A stretch of DNA of 32,692 nucleotides from JAGOGN01 sp036652735 (lineage in GTDB: Bacteria > Bacillota > Clostridia > Lachnospirales > Lachnospiraceae), in NCBI GenBank assembly GCA_036652735.1, contig JAVVVI010000028.1, positions 1-32,692 of the forward strand, in the 5' to 3' direction. The translations under genes and the position numbers were made by a program. Position 1 is the first letter of the stretch. Each line of letters begins with the position of its first letter. This document shows positions 7,457 through 15,409 of this stretch, in pieces. Below the pieces are notes generated by a model. That model made no database searches, was not told the DNA's origin, and was given only the letters and a program-made list of their open reading frames with translations.

Positions 7457-8365
7457 ATGAAAGATCTGAAAGAACAGATTCAAGAGTTGAAAAAAGAGAG
7501 ACAGGCAGTCATTCTTGCGCATTATTATGTGAGGGATGAAGTCCAGGAAATTGCTGATTATGTGGGAGACTCCTATTATCTTGCTAAAGTAGCGGCATCC
7601 CTAACCAATCAGGTAATTGTATTTTGCGGAGTAGCATTTATGGGTGAGAGTGCCAAGATTCTCAATCCGGAAAAAACCGTTCTAATGCCGGTTGCAGAAG
7701 CAGATTGTGCAATGGCTCATATGGTAAGCATAGAAAAAATTCAGCAAATGAGAAGAGACGATCCGGATATTTGTGTAGTAACTTATATTAATTCTACGGC
7801 GGAGACCAAGATGTATTCGGATGTGTGTGTAACCAGCTCCAATGCGGTTAAGATTGTAAAGGCACTGCCAAACAAACGTATCTTCTTTGTACCGGATGAG
7901 AATCTGGGGCGTTATGTCAGCCAGCAGGTACCGGAAAAGGAAATTATACTGAATGATGGATTTTGTCCGGTGCATCATGAACTGAATGCAGAAGATGTAA
8001 AGCGTGTCCGAAAAGCATATCCGGGCGTAAAGATACTAGCCCATCCGGAATGCAAGCAGGACGTACTTGAAAAAGCAGATTATATAGGAAGTACATCCGG
8101 AATTATTAATTATGCAACGGAATGCACGGATCAAGAATTTATTATTGCCACAGAATTTGGGGTGTTGTATGAACTTCAAAGTAAGAATCCGGATAAGCAA
8201 TTTCATCCCCTGCGAGAGGGAATGATATGTGGGGACATGAAACTAACTACGTTAGAGAATGTATGTGAAGCATTAAAGAACATGTCACCGGAAGTGGTTG
8301 TAGAAGAAGAGACTAGTAAAAAAGCAAAATTAGCATTGGAAAAGATGCTTGAGCTGGCGAAATAG
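7457..8365 (+). CDS. nadA: quinolinate synthase NadA
   Basis: NadA condenses iminoaspartate, made by NadB, with dihydroxyacetone phosphate to give quinolinate, using a [4Fe-4S] cluster. From ATG 7457 the protein has 302 residues. The three cluster cysteines expected of the family are present at about residues 84 (EADCAMA), 170 (NDGFCPVH) and 258 (MICGDMK). Other motifs are ILAHYYVRDEVQEIADYVGDS, CVTSSNA, FVPDENLG, HPEC and GSTSGII. A TTG at 7439 would extend the frame by six codons, but GGGAGAAAGA lies between it and the ATG and serves as the ribosome site, so the ATG is chosen. A TATAAT at 7429-7434 could be a -10 box, but no convincing -35 accompanies it. nadB and nadC follow in an operon. 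Confidence 0.95.
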   Translation: MKDLKEQIQELKKERQAVILAHYYVRDEVQEIADYVGDSYYLAKVAASLTNQVIVFCGVAFMGESAKILNPEKTVLMPVAEADCAMAHMVSIEKIQQMRRDDPDICVVTYINSTAETKMYSDVCVTSSNAVKIVKALPNKRIFFVPDENLGRYVSQQVPEKEIILNDGFCPVHHELNAEDVKRVRKAYPGVKILAHPECKQDVLEKADYIGSTSGIINYATECTDQEFIIATEFGVLYELQSKNPDKQFHPLREGMICGDMKLTTLENVCEALKNMSPEVVVEEETSKKAKLALEKMLELAK

Positions 8366-8385
8366 CCGGCAATAGGAAGGAAATC

Positions 8386-9696
8386 ATGGAAGGTACATAC
8401 GACATTATAGTTGTCGGAAGCGGGGTGGCAGGGTTATTTTTTGCATTAAGTCTGCCCAAGGAAAAAAGAATATTAGTGGTTACAAAGGATGACGTAGAGA
8501 ATAGTGATTCTTATTTGGCACAGGGTGGAGTGTGTACCTTAAGAAACCCCTCTGATTTTGAAAGCTATTATGAAGACACTATGAGAGCGGGACATTATGA
8601 AAATAGCCCGGAGTCTGTGCGAATTATGATACAAAATTCTCCAAAAGTCATTGAACGATTAATTGAGTATGGAGTTAATTTTGATAAAAATGAAGATGGT
8701 ACCCTACATTATACAAGAGAGGGTGCTCATAATGAGAATCGAATCCTTCACCATAGAGACCAAACCGGGAAAGAGATAACCGGAACCTTAATTCGACAAG
8801 CTAAGACCAAAGATAATATTACGATTTTAACCTATTATACAATGATTGATTTGATTGAGGAAAATGGGGAATGCAGAGGTATTGTACTGGAGAGCAGAAC
8901 CGGAGAGAAACAGGCAATTTACGCGGATGCTGTGGCATTAGCTACCGGTGGAATGGGTGGTTTATTTCAGCATTCAACGAATTTTCCACACATAGCAGGA
9001 GATAGCTTCGCACTGGCAATTCAGCATGGGATTGAATTGGAGAATTTGAATTATGTTCAGATACATCCAACTACATTATATACAAAGAGAAAAGAGAGAA
9101 GCTTTTTAATATCGGAATCCGTACGCGGGGAAGGTGCGATTCTATTAAATGAGAATGGAGAGCGTTTTACAGATGAGCTCCAGTCAAGGGACATTGTGGC
9201 AGCAGCGATTCAAGAGGAAGAGAAGAAATTCGGAACAGATCATGTATATTTAACCCTTGTTTCCATGACCAGTGAGCAGGCGCAAAAACGTTTTCCACAT
9301 ATTTACGCAAAATGTAAAGAAGAGGGATATGATCTTGCCACAGATCCGGTACCGGTAACACCGGCACAGCATTATCTCATGGGAGGAATCCGTGCCAACA
9401 CATATGGTGAAACCAGTATGCCACGATTATATGCAGTAGGTGAGACCGCCTGTAATGGAGTGCATGGAGCCAATCGACTGGCAAGCAATTCATTATTGGA
9501 GAGTTTGGTTTTTGCGGAACGTGCGGCAGAAAAGGCAGCACAATTAGACCACTGTGAAAAAACATCTCAGAAGATTGACTTGGATGGTTATGTATCGGAT
9601 GAAGAACGCAGAGAGAACTTCCGCAATACAATCATGGGAGAAATCAAAAGAAAGGACGAAGGTTTTTATGATAAATGGTGTAAATACGAAGATTAA
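8386..9696 (+). CDS. nadB: L-aspartate oxidase NadB (short clostridial form)
   Basis: NadB oxidises L-aspartate to iminoaspartate with FAD; in anaerobes fumarate rather than oxygen is the likely acceptor. The N-terminus shows the dinucleotide motif IIVVGSGVAGLFFAL (residues 7-21), followed by SYLAQGGV, then ALATGGMGGL, QIHPTTLY, SESVRGEGAILLNENGERF (active-site Arg region), and the FAD motif YAVGETACNGVHGANRLASNSLLES near the C-terminus. At 436 residues it is about 100 shorter than the E. coli enzyme and lacks most of the C-terminal helical domain. It follows nadA by 20 bp, and nadC starts inside its last codons. An AGGAAGG ribosome site precedes the ATG. Confidence 0.94.
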   Translation: MEGTYDIIVVGSGVAGLFFALSLPKEKRILVVTKDDVENSDSYLAQGGVCTLRNPSDFESYYEDTMRAGHYENSPESVRIMIQNSPKVIERLIEYGVNFDKNEDGTLHYTREGAHNENRILHHRDQTGKEITGTLIRQAKTKDNITILTYYTMIDLIEENGECRGIVLESRTGEKQAIYADAVALATGGMGGLFQHSTNFPHIAGDSFALAIQHGIELENLNYVQIHPTTLYTKRKERSFLISESVRGEGAILLNENGERFTDELQSRDIVAAAIQEEEKKFGTDHVYLTLVSMTSEQAQKRFPHIYAKCKEEGYDLATDPVPVTPAQHYLMGGIRANTYGETSMPRLYAVGETACNGVHGANRLASNSLLESLVFAERAAEKAAQLDHCEKTSQKIDLDGYVSDEERRENFRNTIMGEIKRKDEGFYDKWCKYED

Positions 9697-10522
9697 CGTA
9701 GATGAGTATATAATGAGTGCATTAAGAGAAGATATTACAGGGGAAGATGTTACTACAAATGCAGTGATGAGATGCGCTTCAGCAGGAAGGGCAGATTTAA
9801 TTTGTAAACAGGATGGTATTATTTGTGGACTGCCTGTATTTCAACGTGTATTTGAACTCATTGATGAAACAGCGAAATTTGATACCACTCTTCAGGATGG
9901 AGATAAGGTAAAAAAAGGAGAATTAATAGGGGTTATTTATGGTGATATCCGGGCACTTCTCTCAGGGGAGCGTACCGCCTTGAACTATCTTCAGAGAATG
10001 AGTGGAATAGCCACATATACCAATGAATATGTAAGAGAATTAGAAGGGTTTTCCACAAAATTATTAGATACCAGAAAAACCACACCCAATATGCGTATTT
10101 TTGAAAAATATGCAGTTAAGATAGGTGGCGGCAATAATCATCGTTATAATTTATCGGATGGAATCTTGTTAAAGGACAATCATATAGGTGCAGCGGGAAG
10201 TGTTGGTGCAGCGGTTCGTCTGGCGAAAGAGTATGCCCCTTTTGTTCGTAAAATAGAAGTGGAAGTTGAGAGCCTCAAACAGGTACAGGAAGCAATAGAT
10301 GCAGGTGCTGACATTATTATGTTGGATAACATGGATAATGAGACAATGACCAAGGCTGTGGCCTTAATTGATGGAAAAGCAAAGACAGAATGTTCAGGAA
10401 ATGTAACAAAAGAACGGTTAAAAGAAATAGCAAAAATAGGTGTGGATTATGTATCAAGTGGTGCATTAACGCATTCAGCACCAATTATGGATATTTCCCT
10501 TAAAAATTTATCAGCAGTATAG
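9668..10522 (+). CDS. nadC: nicotinate-nucleotide pyrophosphorylase NadC
   Basis: NadC converts quinolinate and PRPP to nicotinate mononucleotide with release of CO2. The 284-residue protein shows DEYIMSALREDITGEDVTT at the N-terminus, GERTALNYLQRMSGIAT, the active-site stretch LLDTRKTTPNMR, KIGGGNNHRYNLSDGILLKDNH, EVEVES, and IMLDNMDNE. The ATG at 9668 was chosen because it gives the family's usual short lead before the conserved DE-xI-xxAL-xED motif and has AGGACGAAGG upstream. The frame is open further upstream inside nadB, but that would add residues not found in the family. The start therefore overlaps nadB by 29 bp, indicating tight coupling within nadABC. Confidence 0.94.
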   Translation: MINGVNTKINVDEYIMSALREDITGEDVTTNAVMRCASAGRADLICKQDGIICGLPVFQRVFELIDETAKFDTTLQDGDKVKKGELIGVIYGDIRALLSGERTALNYLQRMSGIATYTNEYVRELEGFSTKLLDTRKTTPNMRIFEKYAVKIGGGNNHRYNLSDGILLKDNHIGAAGSVGAAVRLAKEYAPFVRKIEVEVESLKQVQEAIDAGADIIMLDNMDNETMTKAVALIDGKAKTECSGNVTKERLKEIAKIGVDYVSSGALTHSAPIMDISLKNLSAV

Positions 10523-10533
10523 GAGGGAGAACA

Positions 10534-11235
10534 ATGCCTTATATAGAATTTAACCACGTCAACAAAGAATATCGAATGGGTGAAGTAACCATAAAGGCAT
10601 TAAATGATGCTTGCTTTTGTGTGGACAAGGGAGAACTGGCTGTGATACTTGGTTCTTCCGGAGCAGGTAAGACAACGGCGCTTAATATCCTGGGAGGAAT
10701 GGATACCGCAACCAGTGGAGAAGTAATCGTAGATAATTGCAAAATTTCCAACCAGAAGGGAAAAGATCTTACGCGCTACAGGCGGGAGGATATTGGTTTT
10801 ATTTTTCAATTTTATAATTTGGTTCCTAATTTAACAGCGTTGGAGAATGTAGAGCTGGCAGCTCAGATTTGTAAGAATTCCCTGGATCCGGAATTGGTAT
10901 TAACAGAAGTTGGACTGGGAGAGAGGAAAGAGAATTTCCCGGCACAGTTATCCGGTGGAGAACAACAGAGAGTGGCCATTGCCCGTGCGATTGCAAAAAA
11001 TCCGAAGTTATTATTGTGTGACGAACCTACCGGAGCGCTGGATTATAACACCGGAAAACAAATCTTACAGCTGCTTCAGGATACCTGCAGAAAAAGTGGA
11101 ATTACGGTTATTGTTATTACACATAATTCAGCCATTGCACCCATGGCAGATAAGATTATAAGATTTAAAAATGGTGGAGTGCAAAAGGTAGAGGTGAATC
11201 AGCACCCGACACCAATTGATGAAATCGAATGGTAA
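10534..11235 (+). CDS. LolD/MacB-type ABC ATPase without adjacent permease
   Basis: This 233-residue ATPase belongs to the family that works with FtsX/MacB-type permeases in lipoprotein, peptide or antibiotic handling. Walker A is GSSGAGKTT, the Q-loop region is FIFQFYNLVPNLTALENVELA, the signature is LSGGEQQRVAIARA, Walker B is LLLCDEPTGALD, and the switch histidine is in VIVITHNSA. The C-terminal ending TPIDEIEW resembles clostridial members that normally precede an FtsX-like permease. Here no permease follows; the next gene encodes a small soluble protein. It starts 11 bp after nadC with TAGGAGGGAGAACA before the ATG, so it is probably transcribed with nadABC. Its partner is either encoded elsewhere or lost. 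Confidence 0.92.
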   Translation: MPYIEFNHVNKEYRMGEVTIKALNDACFCVDKGELAVILGSSGAGKTTALNILGGMDTATSGEVIVDNCKISNQKGKDLTRYRREDIGFIFQFYNLVPNLTALENVELAAQICKNSLDPELVLTEVGLGERKENFPAQLSGGEQQRVAIARAIAKNPKLLLCDEPTGALDYNTGKQILQLLQDTCRKSGITVIVITHNSAIAPMADKIIRFKNGGVQKVEVNQHPTPIDEIEW

Positions 11236-11300
11236 GAAAACATAGGTGCATAAATTAAAAAAATGCATATACTATAGTGATATCGGATAGGAGAAAATCC

Positions 11301-11660
11301 ATGGACTATAGTCAAAAAGAGAATCCCATTGAGGATTATTCCCATACTTATCATATGCACAAACCAAATTTTCAGGAATGGGAAGATGAATATGACCGTA
11401 AGCGAATAAAAGATTGTTTGCGGCCAAAGAACAGGGCAGCAATGGAACTTGTGGAAGAGGTCTGCGACAGCCTTGAATACCAAGGTAGCATGATGTATGA
11501 CGAGTATCCGGACAAAGAACTGTTTATCCGTTACTGCAGAGAGATAGAAGAAAGAGTAAGCAGCAGACAACCGATTACCGCAGAACTAATCGAGTGTTAT
11601 ATGATGAATGAATTTGATAAGAGGCGTTGTCGAAATCGCAGATGTTGCTGCTGGTGGTAA
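11301..11660 (+). CDS. small hypothetical protein with Cys/Trp-rich C-terminal tail
   Basis: I do not recognise a named family. From ATG 11301 (TAGGAG at 7 bp spacing) the product has 119 residues; an in-frame GTG at 11277 is possible but has no ribosome site. The N-terminus is acidic and rich in Tyr, His and Trp (HTYHMHKPNFQEWEDEYD). The centre looks helical (NRAAMELVEEVCDSLEY and DKELFIRYCREIEERV). The last residues are strongly basic, then cysteine and tryptophan (RRCRNRRCCCWW, stop). There is no signal peptide or membrane segment. The methyltransferase gene starts 6 bp after the stop, so the two are probably co-transcribed. The tail could bind metal or a membrane, or be a modification site; none of this is shown. 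Confidence 0.75.
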   Translation: MDYSQKENPIEDYSHTYHMHKPNFQEWEDEYDRKRIKDCLRPKNRAAMELVEEVCDSLEYQGSMMYDEYPDKELFIRYCREIEERVSSRQPITAELIECYMMNEFDKRRCRNRRCCCWW

Positions 11661-11666
11661 AAAGAG

Positions 11667-12824
11667 ATGGAAGAATTAACTGCACAGTTGGACCAGTATC
11701 TAAATCAGGATTTGATTCAGATTATAATAAGTAACAGCCGGCAAAAGGATGGAGTGAAGAAAATTCATGTCCGTCCTATTTTGCTAAAGGACAAGCTGAT
11801 GTTTCAGTTGGTGAAACATACGGAGAAGCAGGTATTTCATGAGAATTTAACAAAAGAAGAGATGGTGGGAAGAATACCGGAATTAATGGATGAGTTCAAA
11901 CAATTAGAACTGGATTCACCGGGTATCCATCTGACAGCGCTTGTAAGTAAAAAAGGAAAAATTACGGTAAAAATCAGAGAGCAGGCAGTATGTGTACCGG
12001 AAAGAGAATTATCTCATAATCGAAAAAAACAATATATATTGGACCCCAATATACCAATTCCCTTTTTACAGGATCTTTCCGTGCAGACAGCAGAGGGGAA
12101 GATAGCAAATGCTCATTATGATAAATTCAAACAGATTAATCGGTTTTTAGAATTTATTGAAGATGTAGCGGATCAGCTACCCAACAACAGAGAGGCTGTT
12201 ATTATTGATTTTGGCTGTGGAAAATCGTATCTTACATTTGCAATGTATTATTATTTGAAAGAGCTTAAGAAAAAACAAATTAGAATTATTGGTCTTGACT
12301 TAAAAGAAGATGTAATTAAAAACTGTAATCAATTAAGAGATCGTTATGGATACGAAAAATTGGAATTTCAGGTAGGAGATATCGCGCAGTTTCAGGGAGT
12401 GAATCAGGCAGATATGGTGGTTAGCCTTCATGCCTGTGATACCGCAACGGATTATGCATTGTATAAGGCCATCAGCTGGGGGGCAAAGATCATCTTATCG
12501 GTGCCTTGCTGTCAGCATGAATTAAATCAGACAATGGAGAATGACACCTTTGCGCCGATATTCAAATACGGACTGATTAAAGAACGGATGGCTGCATTAT
12601 ATACGGATGCGTTTCGGGGAAATCTATTGGAAGAGGCAGGATACCAGGTGCAATTGTTAGAATTTATTAATATGGAGCACACCCCCAAAAATATTTTAAT
12701 ACGAGCAGTAAAGACAGGAAAAATTGTAAACAAAGATGATTTTCGACGGGCATATCAGGCATTAAATGCGGACATGACACTATATCGCTTATTAGAGGAA
12801 GGTAAGGAGGAGGAATATGAATAA
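11667..12824 (+). CDS. SAM-dependent methyltransferase, PF13679 (Methyltransf_32)-like
   Basis: This 385-residue cytoplasmic protein has an N-terminal region of about 165 residues without a recognised motif, then a Rossmann-type methyltransferase core. SAM motif I is VIIDFGCGKSYLTFA, preceded by ANAHYDKFKQINRFLE. IIGLDLKEDVIKNC gives the acidic ribose-binding position. MVVSLHACDTATDYAL and ILSVPCCQHELNQ are the HACD and PCCQHE signatures of the GSTCD/RRNAD1-like group. The substrate is unknown for most of this group; RNA is often suspected. It follows the Cys/Trp-tailed protein by 6 bp, and its last 8 bases overlap the next gene, so these three genes are probably one unit. Confidence 0.88.
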   Translation: MEELTAQLDQYLNQDLIQIIISNSRQKDGVKKIHVRPILLKDKLMFQLVKHTEKQVFHENLTKEEMVGRIPELMDEFKQLELDSPGIHLTALVSKKGKITVKIREQAVCVPERELSHNRKKQYILDPNIPIPFLQDLSVQTAEGKIANAHYDKFKQINRFLEFIEDVADQLPNNREAVIIDFGCGKSYLTFAMYYYLKELKKKQIRIIGLDLKEDVIKNCNQLRDRYGYEKLEFQVGDIAQFQGVNQADMVVSLHACDTATDYALYKAISWGAKIILSVPCCQHELNQTMENDTFAPIFKYGLIKERMAALYTDAFRGNLLEEAGYQVQLLEFINMEHTPKNILIRAVKTGKIVNKDDFRRAYQALNADMTLYRLLEEGKEEEYE

Positions 12825-15339
12825 AGGTCTTTTGAAAGGCTTGGTACTTGGCGGCATTTTTTTTATCGCAGTAATTATAATGGAAATTGTCACAAATACC
12901 AGTGGTGTTGACCTTACTTCCGACATGAAAGAGGCAACCTTACCGGTTGTTTATTTGTCTGAAAATAACCAAATTGTGAATGAGCTGTTTGGCTATACTC
13001 AGAAAATGAATCCGGCCTATATGAGAGACAGTATTACGCCAATTTATGGTGACTTGTCCCTTCCTGTTAAGATAAAGACATATAATAATAAAATAGACCG
13101 GATTTCATACGAGGTGCGAAGTCTGGATACAAATCGGTTGATAGAAGATACAAAGGTAGAGCAGTATCAAGAGAAAAATGGGGTGTTGGAAACAACCTTA
13201 CAGATTCAGAATATCATAGATCCGGACGAAGAGTATCTGCTTATTTTCACCATTGAGAGCAAGGGAAAGAAGATAGATTATTTTACACGAATTATTCGAA
13301 CGGAAGATTCAAATATCAAGGAATGCGTAAATTTTGCAATGGACTTTCATAAAAAGACCTTTGATAAAGAGCAGGCAGCTTCGTTATCCACTTATTTGGA
13401 AACGGACAGTACAGAGGAAAATTCTACTTTGCACAAAGTGAACATTCATTCTACCTTGGATCAGGTCAGTTGGGGAAGTTTTAATGCATCAAAGTTAAGT
13501 ACGCCGGTTATTTCAATTAAAGAAATAAAAAATACCTACAGCGTAATTTCACTAAGCTATAGCATATCCCGAAAAGAATCCGCAGGGGAATTTGAATACT
13601 ATAATGTAGAAGAAAGCTATCGTATTCGTTATTCCAAGGATCGCATGTATTTGTTAGATTTTGAGCGGACCATGAGTCAGATTTATAGAGGAGAAAGTGG
13701 CGGTTTTAGCGATAAAAAATTGTTATTGGGCATTCGTTCTCCTAAAGTAGATTATCTATCCAATGAAAATGGAACAAATGTATGCTTTGTACAGGAAGGC
13801 GAACTCTGGAGCTATAATGAAAATACAGACAGTTTAGCAAGAGTCTTTAGTTTTCGTAGCTTTGAGGGATTTGATTCCAGAGAAAACAATGCAGACCATG
13901 AAATTAAAATTATAAAAGTAGATGAGACCGGAAGTGCAGATTTTATTGTATATGGGTATATGCCAAGAGGAAAACAGGAAGGAAAAGTTGGAATATCAGT
14001 ATACCACTATGACAGTGTGGCAAATACAGTAGAAGAGGAATTGTGGATTCCATTTACAAAATCCTATCAGGTAATTAAAGAAGAAGTTGGCCGAATTATG
14101 TATGTCAATGAAAGCAATATGTTCTATCTAATGGTAGATGGGGTTGTCTATAAGATTGACCTGGCAACAAGAAAAAAAGAGATTGTGGCACAGGGAAGTG
14201 GAGAAGAATGGTATGCAGCCAGTCCGGATAATAGTAAAATTGCATGGATTGATGGGAAAGATGAAAATTCAGGAACGACATTGCATATTTATGATATGGA
14301 AAAAGAAACAGACTTTGTTCTTATCTCAGAGGAAGGAGAATATATTCGGCCACTTGGTTTCTTAAAGACAGATTTTATTTATGGAATAGCGAAAAGCAAA
14401 AAGGTTAAAACCGATGCAGCCGGAAATACGGTTTTTCCTATGCATAAATTAATTATATTAGACAAAAAAAATAAACAGGTGAAGACATACCACAAATCCG
14501 GGTATTATGTATCAGGGATAGAAATTATTGATTACACAATATACCTGAATCGTCTTCGTAATAAAAAAGGGTCTTATGTGGAAGTTTCCCAGGATACGAT
14601 TGTGAATTTATCAGGCGAAGCAGCTTATCCGGTTGCGTTGGATCAAATCGTTACGGAGGAAAAACAGACGGAAATGCAATTAATCCTGGCAGATGAGATT
14701 AAAGATAAAACACCTAGGGTTTTAACACCAAAGCAAGTAATGGTTAAGGAAGAACGTGTATTGTCCTTGGAAAAAGAAGATGCAGAGGGTTTATACTATG
14801 CATATTCCAGGGGAAAGGTACTGCTTGCAACCACTAAGGTTGGAAAGGCAGTTATGGAGGCATCCGCAAATATGGGTGTGGTTATTGATGCGAGAGCGCA
14901 GTATGTATGGGAGCGAGCAAGGGATTCCTATAAGAATACACTGCCGGATATGAAGGCAGATACTGAAAAAGTTGGAACAAATGAAGTGGAGCGCTGTTTA
15001 TCGGTAATGCTAAAAAGTGAAGGGGTAAATGTAAGCGTTCATGAATTATTAGATAATGGGAATACCCCAAAAGAAATACTGGCAGATACCATGCAGAATA
15101 CAGTGGTGCTGGATTTAACCGGCTGCACCTTAGAAGAAATCTTATATTATGTAAGCAGAGGCACTCCGGTATATGCATTGAAAAGTGCACACAGTCCGGT
15201 ACTGGTAGTGGGCTATGATAGTGATTCTATAGTGCTGTATGACCCTAAAGAGAACACAACTTATTCAAAAAAGAAAGAAGAAGTAAACCAGATGTTTGAA
15301 GAGGCTGGAAATATATTTCTGGCATACATTAAGGAATAA
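12817..15339 (+). CDS. membrane-anchored extracellular protein with C-terminal C39-like cysteine peptidase domain
   Basis: This 840-residue protein has one N-terminal membrane segment (about residues 8-26, after KGLLKG), placing the rest outside. The middle is beta-rich; SPDNSKIAWIDGK followed by LHIYDMEKE (about residues 468-500) looks like a TolB/PD40 propeller blade, and WSYNENTDSLARVFSF is similar. The last ~115 residues resemble a C39-family papain-like fold: Cys727 (ERCLSVMLKSEG), His792 (KSAHSPVLVVGYD) and Asp809 (IVLYDPKE) are in the right order for a catalytic triad. The usual Gln before the Cys is not obvious, so activity is uncertain. The start has GGAGGAGG upstream and overlaps the methyltransferase gene by 8 bp. 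I cannot name a substrate. Confidence 0.8.
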   Translation: MNKGLLKGLVLGGIFFIAVIIMEIVTNTSGVDLTSDMKEATLPVVYLSENNQIVNELFGYTQKMNPAYMRDSITPIYGDLSLPVKIKTYNNKIDRISYEVRSLDTNRLIEDTKVEQYQEKNGVLETTLQIQNIIDPDEEYLLIFTIESKGKKIDYFTRIIRTEDSNIKECVNFAMDFHKKTFDKEQAASLSTYLETDSTEENSTLHKVNIHSTLDQVSWGSFNASKLSTPVISIKEIKNTYSVISLSYSISRKESAGEFEYYNVEESYRIRYSKDRMYLLDFERTMSQIYRGESGGFSDKKLLLGIRSPKVDYLSNENGTNVCFVQEGELWSYNENTDSLARVFSFRSFEGFDSRENNADHEIKIIKVDETGSADFIVYGYMPRGKQEGKVGISVYHYDSVANTVEEELWIPFTKSYQVIKEEVGRIMYVNESNMFYLMVDGVVYKIDLATRKKEIVAQGSGEEWYAASPDNSKIAWIDGKDENSGTTLHIYDMEKETDFVLISEEGEYIRPLGFLKTDFIYGIAKSKKVKTDAAGNTVFPMHKLIILDKKNKQVKTYHKSGYYVSGIEIIDYTIYLNRLRNKKGSYVEVSQDTIVNLSGEAAYPVALDQIVTEEKQTEMQLILADEIKDKTPRVLTPKQVMVKEERVLSLEKEDAEGLYYAYSRGKVLLATTKVGKAVMEASANMGVVIDARAQYVWERARDSYKNTLPDMKADTEKVGTNEVERCLSVMLKSEGVNVSVHELLDNGNTPKEILADTMQNTVVLDLTGCTLEEILYYVSRGTPVYALKSAHSPVLVVGYDSDSIVLYDPKENTTYSKKKEEVNQMFEEAGNIFLAYIKE

Positions 15340-15350
15340 AAGAAAACCAT

Positions 15351-15377
15351 TAAGAAAAGACACTTCTTATCCGAAAT
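15351..15377 (+). promoter_or_regulatory. candidate SigD (sigma-28) promoter before the FliK-like gene
   Basis: TAAG (15351-15354), a 16-bp spacer and CCGAAAT (15371-15377) approximate the SigD consensus TAAA-N15-CCGATAT, with one mismatch in each element. It lies in the 70-bp gap before the gene. Together with the better SigD site at 18301 it suggests late flagellar control. Confidence 0.45.
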
Positions 15378-15409
15378 ATCAATTAGTGAAAAGGATAAGG
15401 AGTGTTTTT

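Noticed and set aside
9554..9667. Upstream in-frame extension of nadC
   Set aside because: It lies inside nadB in another frame, has no ribosome site and adds residues foreign to the family; ATG 9668 fits better.
11250..11278. Promoter in front of the Cys/Trp-tailed gene
   Set aside because: TATAGT is present at 11273-11278, but no acceptable -35 lies 16-18 bp upstream.
11199..11570. 123-codon hydrophobic frame antisense to the Cys/Trp-tailed gene
   Set aside because: The hydrophobicity is the usual product of reading the opposite strand of an acidic/basic gene; no ribosome site was seen.
15296..15409. Upstream extension of the FliK-like gene
   Set aside because: It overlaps the preceding gene in another frame, and AAGGAG sits directly before ATG 15410.
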